Below, piece by piece: positions 12,120 to 23,917 of a stretch of 64,000 nucleotides of DNA (positions are counted from its first letter, which is position 1; the number at the start of each line of letters is the position of its first letter). The translations under genes were made by a program, and so were the position numbers. The DNA comes from Capitulum mitella (lineage: Eukaryota; Arthropoda; Thecostraca; Pollicipedomorpha; Pollicipedidae): positions 10,492,437 through 10,556,436 of the forward strand of contig CP099840.1 of the NCBI GenBank assembly GCA_030062745.1. Reading direction: 5' to 3'. Below the pieces are notes generated by a model. It made no database searches. It was not told the origin of the DNA and was given only the letters and a program-made list of their open reading frames with translations.

Positions 12120-12680
12120 AAAGGCATTTCTGATAACAGCTCTGCCTCCGCCCACTATGCGGCCAGAGCAATTCTGAGTATGTCAATGAAAACTGATTGA
12201 GTTAGCATAACGGTGGCGTATAATTTATGATATGCATATAATCACATATTGCAACAGGTAATCAGATGTAATGTCATTTTTCATTTCGCAATATCTGTGA
12301 GGTTTTTGAACGTCGCTTACAAGTTCTTGTCCACGTATGGTCCCAAAACGGTAGAATGATTTGTACAAACATTGTTTAAATTCCGGCAGATTATCACACC
12401 AATGACCCGACGTGACCCGGCCTGACTTTCTGACCTGACCTAATATTCAGGCTTTTTCTTTGCTTTATTTCGTGTTCTCTCGAGGATCAATGACAATGTA
12501 AAAAAGAGCAAGGAGTACCTTTAGGCTGAAAATCATTGTGTTCCACAACAGTGATCAATGGCATGATATACATTGCCAATCATACGACCTGACCTGATCT
12601 AGGATCATGACCCGATTCGAAGCACGCTTGGGTTTCATCTTGTTATGCCTAGATCTGTCATTAGACAATGAAACAAACCA
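12120..12680. other. No gene recognised; GGTCA/TGACC motif-rich
   Basis: Half-site-like words (TGACC, GGTCA) cluster at 12402-12450 and 12585-12615 ('ctgacctgacc', 'cgacctgacctga'). Similar clusters occur at 34840-35420. No gene is seen. These may be worn copies of a dispersed repeat. Confidence 0.35.
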
Positions 12681-12937
12681 GAGACACAGAACATTATTTG
12701 CCGCGTTTAGTGACTTCCTTGGCCCAGGAATGCATTTCAGCTTTTACCTCGGTGACCTCGCAAGGGGTCAGGTGCCCTAAGGACATTTTAAGGTTTGGAA
12801 GCATCTTGATCCAATTTTGGGCTGCAAAATCGACTTCAGTACCTATTTTCTACCCCAGCGGCAATAAAAGCGGAATCTTAAACCCCTTTTTGCTTGTTCA
12901 CACCGAAGGGCCTGACCTCACGACCCTTTATGTCGGT

Positions 12938-13429
12938 CAACACCATGTGCCGTGCTTAGTGACTTCCTTGGCCCATGAATGCATTGCAGGCACCAAAAAC
13001 GCCGAAAACGGCTCCAGAAGTGGGCAAATGAGATGGAAATGATCCGAAGTGATTCTTGAAGTAGTGTAGAAGCCATGGTATTTAACATAACTGAGTCACA
13101 AGGGTATGGGAGGGCACTCCTGCGTACCCATTAACGGGTCGGTGATTTTAGAAAATTGGGCTATCTTCAGACCCTGCCCGCGACAACACCATGTGCCGTG
13201 CTTAGTGACTTCCTTGGCCCATGAATGCATTGCAGGCACCAAAAACGCCGAAAACGGCTCCAGAAGTGGGCAAATAAGATGGAAATGATCCGAAGTGATT
13301 CTTGAAGTAGTGTAGAAGCCATGGTATTTAACATAACTGAGTCACAAGGGTATGGGAGGGCACTCCTGCGTACCCATTAACGGGTCGGTGATTTTAGAAA
13401 ATTGGGCTATCTTCAGACCCTGCCCGCGA
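12938..13429 (+). repeat. Tandem duplication, 2 x 246 bp
   Basis: Unit 1 (12938-13183) and unit 2 (13184-13429) are nearly identical; by eye I see only one or two differences (for example 'caaatgag' versus 'caaataag'). A degenerate partial third copy is visible upstream at about 12698-12740 ('tagtgacttccttggccca'). The near-identity marks a very recent duplication. It has no coding role that I can see. Confidence 0.9.
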
Positions 13430-14608
13430 CAGCACAGTCCAGACGGCGCATTTTTTCAGGAATGTCCTCGACTTCTATCCGTGAAAGTTTCAGGTCGATC
13501 GATCGCACGGCGTGGCTCGTGGATTTTTTAACTCGGAGACTGACCTCTTTTCCGTGTCCGAGATCAGTGACCTGACACGACCGGAAGATGAAGAGATATG
13601 TGCAAAAAATTAATCTGAAAAGATATGTCCAAAAAATTAAGAAAATCTACGGAAAATTTCAGCGCGCTGCGCGCTGGTTTTTTGCTGTCACCAAAAGTCT
13701 GGGGGGTCGACCCCGCAAAGACACCGAACCCCCCGTTGGGCGAGGATTAACCTTTGGCAGTGTAATAGACGTTTTGGACACACAGAGACATTGGTATCAT
13801 TCATCTGAAGCTCGAGCTGAGCGGTGTCGATATATCAGTCCCCGTAGCACTAGAGACTTTTCTGTGAAAAATGTGCAATATGGACCATCTTGACTGGCAG
13901 GGGGTCACCCAAACGTGCAAGAAGGACGCTACTCGTATCGGAGTACTCATGATCGTAGTACCCCAAGTCTGAAACTGCAGAATGTTACGGCGTTGCACGC
14001 TCATGGACATGGGATCTATTTCAAGGCCATATTTGTTTATAAATCTCTTTCTGGACTTAGCCTTTGACCTTGATCTTTGATAACCTCTGGTCAAGTTGCA
14101 CCAAGAATATGATTTGAAGCTACCTCAGACATACTTTCTTCATGTAACATCATATTTCCCATTGTACTTCCCATTGTAATTAGGGTGCTCTGGAGCAAAT
14201 AGTCGCTTTCCATGTCTGATATGGTCTGTTTTATGTTATCATTGGCCCAGAAATAGAGAATGTATATCTACATCAATAGACTGGACGGTCTGGCGTCATC
14301 GATTGCCGACTGAATCAGCCAGTTCGGGAGACTGTTTCTCAGTGTAGTTGTGTAAGTAATGGGAGGTGGTGAAATATCCCACCACTGCTGGGTTTTTCAT
14401 CGACGGACGTAAGGATTGTCGAGTACGCCCCTGACGAAAGGAGATGATTGCCACCCCCATCCCATTTCTTTTCGAATCAAGACAGAGCGATGAAAGCGAA
14501 TGAGCGTGTGAAACGTTCCTGCTGGTCGCTTTCTTTCATTGGCAAGTTTATTTGATGCTGCATATTGCGACTTCCGACCATCTTTACCCAATCGCCAGTG
14601 GCCACTGC
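13430..14608. other. No gene recognised; short GC palindrome at 13660-13676
   Basis: The stretch holds two copies of 'agatatgt(g/c)caaaaaatta' (13602-13640) followed by the palindrome CAGCGCGC-T-GCGCGCTG at 13660-13676. This arrangement looks like an end or internal part of a dispersed repeat, but I cannot name it. There is no supported gene. Confidence 0.4.
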
Positions 14609-14850
14609 GGTCCGTCTGACTCTCGTCAACGGCTGCCGCGGTCCGTCCGACACTCGTCAACGGCTGCCAAGGTCCGTCCGACACTCGTCAACGGCTGCCG
14701 AGGTCCGTCCGACACTCGTCAACGGCTGCCGCGGTCCGTCCGACACTCGTCAACGGCTGCCAAGGTACGTCCGACACTATTGTCGGAGGCCGCCACGGTG
14801 CGTCCGGCAATGTCGGCGGCCGCCGCCGTGCGTTCGACACTGTCGTCAGC
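14609..14850 (+). repeat. 31-bp minisatellite, about 5 good units plus decayed ones
   Basis: Units beginning GGTCCGTCCGACACTCGTCA start at 14640, 14671, 14702, 14733 and 14764. Further degenerate units continue to about 14850 and one precedes the array. Because 31 is not a multiple of three, successive units are read in rotating frames. This produces the apparent repetitive 'proteins' in overlapping frames here, which I do not regard as genes. Confidence 0.9.
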
Positions 14851-17154
14851 GGTCACTCGGATCTAGCCGGAGGGAGAGAACACAAGTGATCCGTTCTGAG
14901 CGCACGTAACCCGCTCGGCATCCAGCGATTGCTTTTCAGTGTAGGTACTAACAGCCACTTACAGCATTGCATTAGGCAGAAGCGCAGCTGCAATGGCAGA
15001 CGTACTCTGCTAGAGTCGCTTCAGCTCCCAATGATGCACCTTCACAGTACTTCAAATGCTTTCGGGCTTAGCCCACCACGAATTCATCCTAACGGCTGGC
15101 CACCATACTTTGTGGCACACGCCGAACCCTCTCCGCATTTGATCCGAACAGATGTGGGCGGTTTCACCGAGGTCCATAACTCAGATAGAATTGGGTGACC
15201 TTTATCGTGCTCCGGAGAATCCATGACATTGCGGCCACGCACCGCGTGTTTAACCTTTCCCGGTCCTAGAAATATGACCGCACGATGTGGGAGTTAAGTC
15301 CACAGTGCAGGCCATCCATCGTAAACCTCGCCCTGGTATGCTTGACCTAACGCCTGAATGTCGAGACCTTCACAGAGGCTTTGTACTTCTGCTTTATTAT
15401 TGATGTGAGAGTGCATCATAGGATGTTGTCTACGTAACGCAAGTGTAAATAATCCGTTTCTGTGCGAGATTATGGCAAATCAACTCTTATCTAAATGACT
15501 TTTTAAGCAGGAATATTTGTCTACTCAACAGACACAGTTTGAGACGTGTGTGCCATCCGTACACGTTAAACTCAAACTTGATCTTTAAACTTTTTTAAAC
15601 TTGCTAGCGTAAATCTGGAAGCTTTAACGTCATTAAACTGTCAGGTGCTTGTTTTAAATGCGTCATGGAAACAGTAAACGATCGTAAAGTTCATCGCCAT
15701 AACCGTAAAAATGAGAATCATGCTCATTTATTGACCGCAACTGAAGACCGCCATAGTGCAAAAAAACATTTGTATAGAATCGCTGCAAATAACTGTGCTC
15801 TTAAGCTTCGCAATGTCCCAGTCGCGGCTCAATGGATCGTTATCTTTCCCTTCCCATTGTCATTAACAGCAATGTGTATTAATAAGCCATGTTCTTTAAT
15901 GTACGATCTATATTGATGTGCTAATAATACAGCTGTCATGCCCCTAAGAAATAAAAGAATACAACTTGAGGGCATGGCCAATCCACAAAACTATACCGAT
16001 CTATGTCCAAACGCAACTTGATATTTTCACAGCAGCCTTGTCAGTGTTGAGGTATGGTATTCTCAGCCGCGGAACACCTTCAGTTTGAGCGCGTCTTTCT
16101 CTTTCGAGGCCAACCGCCAGCCAACCCCGGATGATCACGCAGCTGAGGCTGACCGTCCCTGGCTGACCACGCAGCTGAGACTGACAGGCCCCACAGCCTG
16201 CCGTGCACAGTTCGGCCGGGCCGCCGGCGCCAGCGCCATTCTGCATGAATATTTCACGGCCGGCTAAGCGGCTTTGATCGGCCAATATTGCCCGGAGGCC
16301 CGATTGTTTATCACCTCGGCCGGTTCGCTCTGCTGGACAGGCGGCGCCGCGCCGCGTCCAAACTTTAATACTTTCTGCTTTGTTTACGCTGTTTACATGG
16401 TGGCTGACGCGGAAATCGAAAACCATTCTTCAGGGGAGGCTTTCGGCCGCACAAGGCGGCGTTATTGTGAGCTGAAAGATATTGCTAGGAGAGATACTGC
16501 GCTGGATTTTGGAAGTGCTTGGATGTTTCCAATGACTGCACCATTTCTAACTTCTATCGAAACGTCCAGACGAAATCCGCTGATGGCTTTAGCAACGTAG
16601 ATTATCTGGGTTTGGCTTTGACCTCCGCATCCGGCCTGGAATGGCTGTGCCGTTTGGTGTCTGTCCGTAAAGCTGGACAAAATCGTCGGTGCCCAGCATG
16701 ACCACAATCTCCTGACGTTATCTCCTCTGTCCGTCTTTTGGTATCTCTGTCGGCAATTCCGGCGCCGCCGTTTACAATGACTGAAAAAGGGTATCTGCCC
16801 TCGGGACACATGCACTGCACTGCAAAGCGGTAGGGTCAGAAACCAAATATGAATACACGGCGGAAACATCATTCGACGTAAATAAATAGTCTTTATCATC
16901 TAATATAAGCATAAAGTGATGTGCTTCACTCGTATCTATGTGTTAACAGACTTAGGAAGAGCATAAGTGAGATTCTGTGTGGCTCTCACACGGCCATCCT
17001 GCTTTGGCCATCAGATCCTACCCAAAAAGGTTGTGAACAGAAACAAATTGCTGTGTAGTTCGGAGTAAATCGGCAAACGGCCGGATGCATTTGACATTTT
17101 CTTTTGGTTAAGACTATCATTTCCTGGACGCTAAAATGTAATCTCAGAAATCTA
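14851..17154. other. No established gene; CpG-rich block at about 16040-16480
   Basis: Most of the stretch is featureless. From 16040 to 16480 it becomes GC- and CpG-rich. At 16394 an ATG opens a 69-codon frame (to 16600) rich in charged residues. This could be a CpG-island promoter with a first exon, but I recognise no domain and no downstream exons, so I leave it as a candidate only. Confidence 0.3.
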
Positions 17155-18449
17155 CGAGGGTGGGCTGAAAAGTTCATAGGCTGACTCGGAAGGAGTTATG
17201 CCACAGCAATAAAACTTGGTATGCATTAATTTCAATATTTTATGATACTAATTGCATCGTTTCTTTTCAGATCAACTGACGCTGATTGAGTGATTCAAGA
17301 TTTTGAAAAGTAGAACCAGAGACATTTTGTGAATATGGATAAAATTTGGCACCGTGGTGATATCAAATGTCTGTAGAAAAAGGGGTTAACCTCCAAGGAC
17401 ATTCACGCCGACATGGTTGCTACATTAGGGAATGATGCTCCAGCTTTATCAACTGCCCAAAAGTGGGCAGCTGAATTCAAGGGGGGTAGGGAGGGCCTTG
17501 AAGATGACCCAGGGTCCGGACGTCCTGCCACAGCAACCACCCAAGAAAACATCGACCGTGTTCACCACATGGTGATGGATGACAGACGTTTAACTGTTAA
17601 TCAGATAGCTGATACCGTAGTCATCTCCCGTGAGCGAGTAGAGAATATTCTGCACAAAGAACTAGGCATGTTAAAGGTTTCTGCTCGGTGAATGCCACGC
17701 CTTTTGACGCCTGATCAAAAGCACACCAGGCTGGTCATGTCGCAGGAAAACTTGGCACTTTTTGAAGCAGATCCAGCCAGTTTTCTTGAACGTTTCCTCA
17801 CCCAAAATGAGTATTGGGTCCACCACTTCGAGCCAGAGACCAAACGGCAGTCGATGCAGTGGAAACAACCCTCTTCTCCCGCTCCAAAGGAGGCCAAGGT
17901 GGTGTCGTCGGTAAGGAAGGTGATGGCCTCCGTCTTCTGGGATGCAAAGGGCATTGTGTTCATTGATTGCCTTCAGAAAGGACAAACTATCAACGGAGAA
18001 TACTATGCCGACTTGCTGGGGTGACTGCGAAAGGCTGTCAAGTCAAAACGGCCTAGAAAACTGACGAAGGGGGTCCTGTTTCACCAGGACAATGCTCCTG
18101 CTCACAAGTCGGTGTTTGCAATGGCTGCTGTGCAAGACTGTGGCTTTCAACTGGTTGATCACCCCCCATATTCCCGTGATTTGGCACCATCTGACTATTT
18201 TCTGTTCCCAAACATGAAAAAAACACTTGGCTGGGAAGCAGTACCGGACTGATAATGAAGTCATATCTGCTGTTGAGAACTTTTTTGGTGATCAGGATGG
18301 GAGCTTTATACCACGGGGATCTAAGCGCTGCAACACCGCTTGAAGGAGTGTGTGGACCGCAGGGGAGACTATGTTGAAAAATAAACCATTTATGGTCTTA
18401 TTCGACCAGTACATCATTGTGAACTTATGAATTTTTCAGCCCACCCTCG
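17155..18449 (+). mobile_element. Mariner transposon, full length, inactive
   Basis: It is bounded by TA (17153-17154 and 18450-18451). The inverted ends begin CGAGGGTGGGCTGAAAAGTTCATAG and close with the complementary TATGAATTTTTCAGCCCACCCTCG; the ends differ at a few positions. The length of 1295 bp is typical of mariner. The single transposase gene inside is broken (see next entry). The ends match the family with the 'GAGGGTGGGCTGAAAAGT' type terminus that is widespread in arthropods. Confidence 0.92.
17335..18384 (+). pseudogene. Mariner transposase, broken
   Basis: The original start is probably ATG 17335 ('MDKIWHRGDIK'). An N-terminal paired-type helix-turn-helix region is visible ('LTSKDIHADMVATLGNDAP', 'LTVNQIADTVVISRERVENI'). 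The three catalytic Asp residues of a DD34D enzyme are all still there: 'SVFWDAKG', 'LFHQDNAPAH' and 'RDLAPSDYFLFP'. The frame is closed by stops at 17374, 17689 and 18022. A one-base gain in the A-run near 18220 shifts the rest, and another shift follows before the natural stop at 18382. No active protein can be made. Such enzymes excise and paste the element at TA sites in the nucleus. Confidence 0.92.
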
Positions 18450-18451
18450 TA

Positions 18452-20850
18452 GCTACAGAGCACCAGTGCAAGGGGTAAGAGAGACTGTCTCAAAATAGCG
18501 TCTAGCGCCGCACCGTCATTAGATCCGGAAACCGACTGCCGCTTGTCTTTGGTCGGCACGACGCTGAGCAGAGGCAGACCGGGGCGAAACACGGCATATC
18601 ATCAGCGGACCGCCAGTGGTGAACTCCTACTTGCAAAAGAGTCCGGCTCGCAGCCCGCCGTAAACCCGAAGTCTGGTTCGGACCCTGGTGCTGGCTATGA
18701 GGGCTCGCCGGGCCCGCCGCCAGTGGAATGCGAGCTTAGGTGAGCTCGGCTCCGCGGACCCGGACGCCGGTTCCGCGCCGGCCCGGCGATCCGGCTCTGG
18801 GCAGTGCGGTCGAGCCGCTCCCCGGCGCCCCAGCGGCGCTGACTTGGCGAATTCGAGATCAGCCCGCTTGACACCATCGGCGGAGACGTCGACCTGGGCA
18901 GAAATCAGACGCCGAGGGAGACTCCCCACAATCACTATTGGCGCACAAGCACACGATTTTCTCAGTCGTTAAACTTCAGGTAATACGTACAGAGAGGGAT
19001 AGGGAATTTCAAGCTACTGTGCCTCGTTGGATGTCCCTGACAAACGCAGCCCATAGGCGTAATGTTCTTTTGATGGTCCATTGGAGCGAGTTGGATTAGA
19101 CTCTGTTCTGTTTTAAGAACAAGCTTTGCCTCCGAGATGGATGTGTTTTTTCGTCTTATAAGCCATTAAGAGGCGACGTCTTCCGTGCCGCTGCCGCACT
19201 CAGCAGGATTTACCAGGCCACCTGCGGCCAGAGGTCGACAGGGACTTCTGGAAATCCAGCTCGGCATACTGCAGGCTGCAGTCATTAACTGAGCTCAAGA
19301 GCAGAGCTCTTAAGCGGACTTTATTTGCCCTCAATGCGCTCCTCGACGAATTTTGCCAAGTACCATTCTTGTTACTACAACCTGGTAGTACTATCTACTG
19401 TAACTCCGCTGAAAAGAGTGTGAGTAACTGGCGAGCAATCCTCTTGACATCGCAAGATGTGGTGGAACAAACTCATGCATCTCCAGGGTTTTCACACACC
19501 CTGACATTTTTTAAACATAGTTTTAAAACCGGAATTCAAAACATTTTTCCGTAACGCTTCGCAACACCAAAAGCAGTTTGAGAAACAAATGCCAGGTGCG
19601 TCATTTTGGTAAAGTATTCTATGTTTAAGCAAGGTGTTTCAGAAATGTTTACAATTGGTGTCTACTTTATGATGGAAATAACAAACGAAATATGTCGCAC
19701 TAATTCATGAGCTATCTTCCACAAAGACTCAAATAGCAGTACCCAAAAACGCCTCTAGCGTAACCTACAACTATATCATTGGAGCCCTACCTTGGTACTT
19801 TGAAGAAAAAAAATCGTGGTAAGATACCTCACAGGATACGAGAAGTCTACAAAAGCTATTACTGCAAGACGAACGCATAAGTCTGTGGAACTAATTCGAA
19901 GTTTTGACGCGAACGGCTTTGGGATCTGAGTCGATTCTAGGCACGACTTGTGCAGACCGCGGCTACTCCGTCCAGTTACTTACAGCCAGATCTGGAATAG
20001 TTTTGCCTCAGACGTTTTACAAAACATATCAATACGGAACCTTCACCGACATGAAGTTAAATCTAAAGGTTCGTAATGCGTAATGGAAATTACTTTTTTG
20101 CTGTTCTTTTTCAGATGCAATATACCTAACAGGACGCAGGAATATCATAGGTTCCATGGAAGATGCAGACTACGTGACGTAATGAACTACGCAGCATTGA
20201 TTTTATTTAGACGCAGCAATTCATTCATTCATATATTCGTTTGCTGGACATTAATGTTTTTATTGCCTTTTCATATTCATATACCTTTACCTTTTACCTA
20301 TATATTTTATTTGATCGTATCCTATATATAAATATATTTAAAAAATATGAATTTTTACACCTTTACTAACTATTTTCATTTCATTCTGCGTTTAGACTTG
20401 CCGTCATTCGCTCAAAAAGCGCAATAGTTTTAGATGCACAGTTCTGGTGCATCTCATCTGTACGAATAATGCATGCGTAACGGTAGCTGCTAGACTAGGC
20501 TGCTAGACTGCTATGATTGACCGACAGTCGTCACCTAACCTGACTCAACCTAACATCGCCAGGGCAGGTTGTCACTGTCTCTGTGTGACAACTCTGTGCT
20601 AATTTCATGACTGAACGGGAATTGTTCTGACATTTTTTGCTCCGTTTCATCACGAAATGTCCAAAATGAAAGACTAAACATTTTACAAACTCATATGACC
20701 CAACCTACACTTCTTCGGAAATAATATATTTTTTTAACCTTTCATGTCAATTCCATAACAAATGAAAGTTACTTTTGTTCCTCTTAGGTCTCGTTACATG
20801 GTGTTCTGCATCAGACGTTTCATGACTAGACGAATCTTCAACGTTGTTTA
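18452..20850. other. No established gene; CpG-rich block at about 18500-18950
   Basis: A strongly GC/CpG-rich block follows the mariner element. Open frames occur there in several phases, as expected from base composition. A plausible donor 'cttag|gtgagc' lies at 18731-18741, so a non-coding or short first exon is possible but unproven. From about 19000 to 20850 I see nothing. Confidence 0.3.
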
Positions 20851-22069
20851 TTAACCCTATTCCCGGCAGGGGGGCCGAATCCGCCCCCCCCTCGGGTTTT
20901 TGCTTGCCAATTCCAGGCTTTTTAACGCAGCTTCACGAACTTGGTAGCTTTTCCTAGCTATTCTTTCTACGCGCCGTGACAAAATTCCAAAATTCTATTT
21001 TGCTCAGGAGCAGAGTCAGGCAACGTTTTTGGGAGGCACCTCAAGCCATTTTGGCCATGTTGAGGGTAAAAGGAAAATGTCTGCCAAAAACAACGTGTTT
21101 AAGATAGAACTTAAAACTTTATATGGATGTATAGCTAAATAGCTGGACAATGCGCAGATATAATTTTGTTCGTCTGAGGTCACTTTACAAGGTCAGGTCA
21201 AGGTCAAAAGTCAAAATTTGTTTTTTCGCAATAATTTTTGTGCTGTTTCTTTTCAAATGCCAAACTCGGAATATATTGACGTAAAAAGGTGCCCTCTACT
21301 TGTTTATCAAGTTTCAGCTTGATATCAGGCTGGGTCACGGAGCTATGACCTAAAATGTCAGTGCGCGTACCCTATATCGCAATAGCCATAAAATGAAACT
21401 TTTGAAATAGAGTGAATTCAAATGATTGAAAACGTTTACAGATGATATTAAATGCACACGAGACCATTCCAAGTGACTCCAAGGTCACTGGAGGTTATTT
21501 AAGGTGAAAGGTCACAAGTTGATCTGAAGAGCGTGTGACCATGACATTTCCCATTTTCATGTCCCTGGCACCGCCTATGCTAACATTATACAAGCATTGT
21601 AATGCGATTTGTACTTCATTAGCATAACATGACTAGCATGACTAGCAGAAGGCAAAAAAGTGTTTTTGTCTTTTTTTATTCATCCATTTGTTGGAAAACT
21701 AATCATCCTATTTTTGAAACCCTGTGAACGCCCATAAATTTTTTCAACATTTCAGATGTGTGTACCAATGGTAAAAGTCCTATCCATAATCTCTTGATTC
21801 ATGCCAGTTTCATAGAAATCGGTCCATAAACAACGGAGTTACAAGAAGTCCATAAATACCCCTGATTTTGACATTTTTGCCCCCTGTATCCTCACCCTTT
21901 AAAATTTTCATTTTTTTATAAAAATGTGCTTCACGTCATGGCAAATCGATTCCCGTTGTTGCGATGAAATCGGATGTGTAGTTTTCGAGATCTCGGGGGG
22001 GGGGCGAATCCGTCCCTGCTGGGAATCGACCATACCGTCTAGCCCTTTGGGAATAGAGAGCAGGGTTAA
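20851..22069 (+). mobile_element. TTAA family 2 element, copy 1
   Basis: It starts TTAACCCTATTCCCGGCAGG and ends 'gggaatagagagcagGGTTAA', so the termini are TTAA plus an inverted repeat close to CCCTATTCCCG. It is 1219 bp with no transposase. It contains a half-site cluster at about 21176-21212, including TCAAGGTCA at 21198-21206. The same layout recurs at 53046-54264 and, inverted, at 59764-60979. It is probably a piggyBac-like MITE. Confidence 0.75.
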
Positions 22070-22705
22070 TAAAAAGCGATTTGTATTATTAATGTTATTT
22101 TTGTCGTTTTTAATAATGAATTTGTATTTATTCATTTATAATACTAATGTGTAATATTATTTATGTACAATATTTAGATAAAATGTCATATACATAACAT
22201 AAAAATATTACTAAAAAAACGAGGTAATTTCTAATAATAAGTTAATAAAATTTAATTTATAAAAAAACAAAAGTTGTGGTTTTAAGACGTTCTGGACGTT
22301 TGTTCATGAGCAATTTTCAGTTATGTGTTATGGTTTTGTTCCTGATGATGTTTATCATACGGACAATGTTGTTCATCTGTTACCGTTTTACTGACTGCCT
22401 TCGTGTTCTATAAAACAAATGTATGGAACTTCTGTATGCGGAAGACTTCCGTATACGGAAGTCTCACTGTGTTATTGCAAAGCCCACTGAATAAAAGACA
22501 CTTCCATTTTTATTTTACTGGCATTTTTTTAAACGCAGGTAATATTCCCATCGTTGATAAGATATGATATATTTCGGATAATGGTGTAAAAGTCTGGCAT
22601 GGCAATTATCCACTCGTATGAAGAAGCACTTCCAGTAAATCGTCCTATCAAAAATTAATTGGTTTACCGTCTGTCTTATTACGCATGCGTTTTTGCATAA
22701 TACAC
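22070..22705. other. AT-rich DNA, no gene
   Basis: AT-rich sequence. I see no gene or recognisable repeat apart from short A and T runs. Confidence 0.4.
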
Positions 22706-23917
22706 TTAACCCGTCTCCGACTGGGGGGCAGTTAACTGCCCCCTGAAGTTTTTCTGGGATTGCGAGAGAACCAACAAACACAAAGTCACCAAACTTCGTG
22801 TAGCTTTTGCTTCATCAATTTTACATTTCGTGTCAAAGTTTTGACCTCAGGTCAGGTCAGGTGCCTGACCTAGGTCAGGTCAAACAGGCCTATGTCAAAA
22901 AAAGTTTAGCGCCCTCTAACTTTTTCGGAAAACAAGATATCTCAGTAATACATTCAGGGATTAGTGATCGTAATAGATGCAACAGATCTGCTATCTCAGA
23001 TTTTTCGGAATTATCTGGGCCATTGACCTAAGGTCAAACCCATTTTTAAGACATGTTGTTTTTGGGGAAACTGACGGAATTTTTCATAACATTTTTAGTA
23101 TGGAGTAAAGCAGACATCTAGTTATCTTCATAAGACAAAGTATCAATGACTTCCAGCCATTGACCTGAGGCCAGGTCACGAGTAACTGTAGTGAGCCCAA
23201 ATGTACCCAAGTCAGAATCTGCGATAAATTACTCAGGCTGGGTAGAAAATGGAAGGACTGGCTTGCACTGACGTAAGTAATACCATATACCTCAAAAAGT
23301 TTGAAATAGTAACATATTTTGGAAATAAACAGGCTCTCGCCAATAAAGCTCCGCTAATTCTGTAGATTGGTAACTAATTAATTTTTCTGAAATTTAAGCA
23401 TGAGAAACTATCACAAGAATCACTCACATCAATAAAATTTACATAGATAGGCTTTTTTCGCGAAAATAAAGGGGCGCTAAAATTAGTTCCCGTCAATTCG
23501 GTACCGCATACGGCAGCCGCGCACACCGACAGCTGGCGGGATAATTGCCGTGTCTTTAACTCAACGTTTCGGCGTATATATTAAACAAATCTGGGGAAAT
23601 TAGACGTGTATCGGCACCCGCGGACCTTTACTTGTGCGCTGGTGCCTTTACCTATGGGTTATTAGTCACAGCCCTTGAGATTCAGGCCGTTTCTCGGTCT
23701 CATAATATCGGCTATGAGAAAACATATATAGGGCGTAAATTGCTTACATATTATCTAAAACTAAAAATGAGACCAGTTTCGAGCTCTGCTCGTCACAAGC
23801 TTTCCAACGGTATGCTTATTTTTATTGTGCGACCAACCGTTCGTGGGTTAGAGGGGGCGGCCAACTACCCCCCTGTCACCCATGTTCGAAACGGACCGAC
23901 GGTCGTGCGCGGGTTAA
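22706..23917 (+). mobile_element. TTAA family 1 element, copy 3
   Basis: Both TTAA ends are intact (22706-22709 and 23914-23917). It is 1212 bp and collinear with copies 1 and 2, with half-site clusters at about 22842-22885, 23022-23037 and 23158-23180. No coding capacity. This and copy 4 share several variants, for example around the third cluster ('aagataactagatgtctgctttactc' type sequence in copy 4). Confidence 0.8.

Noticed and set aside
14552-14909. Two overlapping repetitive open frames of 104 and 114 codons
   Set aside because: They are by-products of the 31-bp minisatellite, which lacks stops in several frames.
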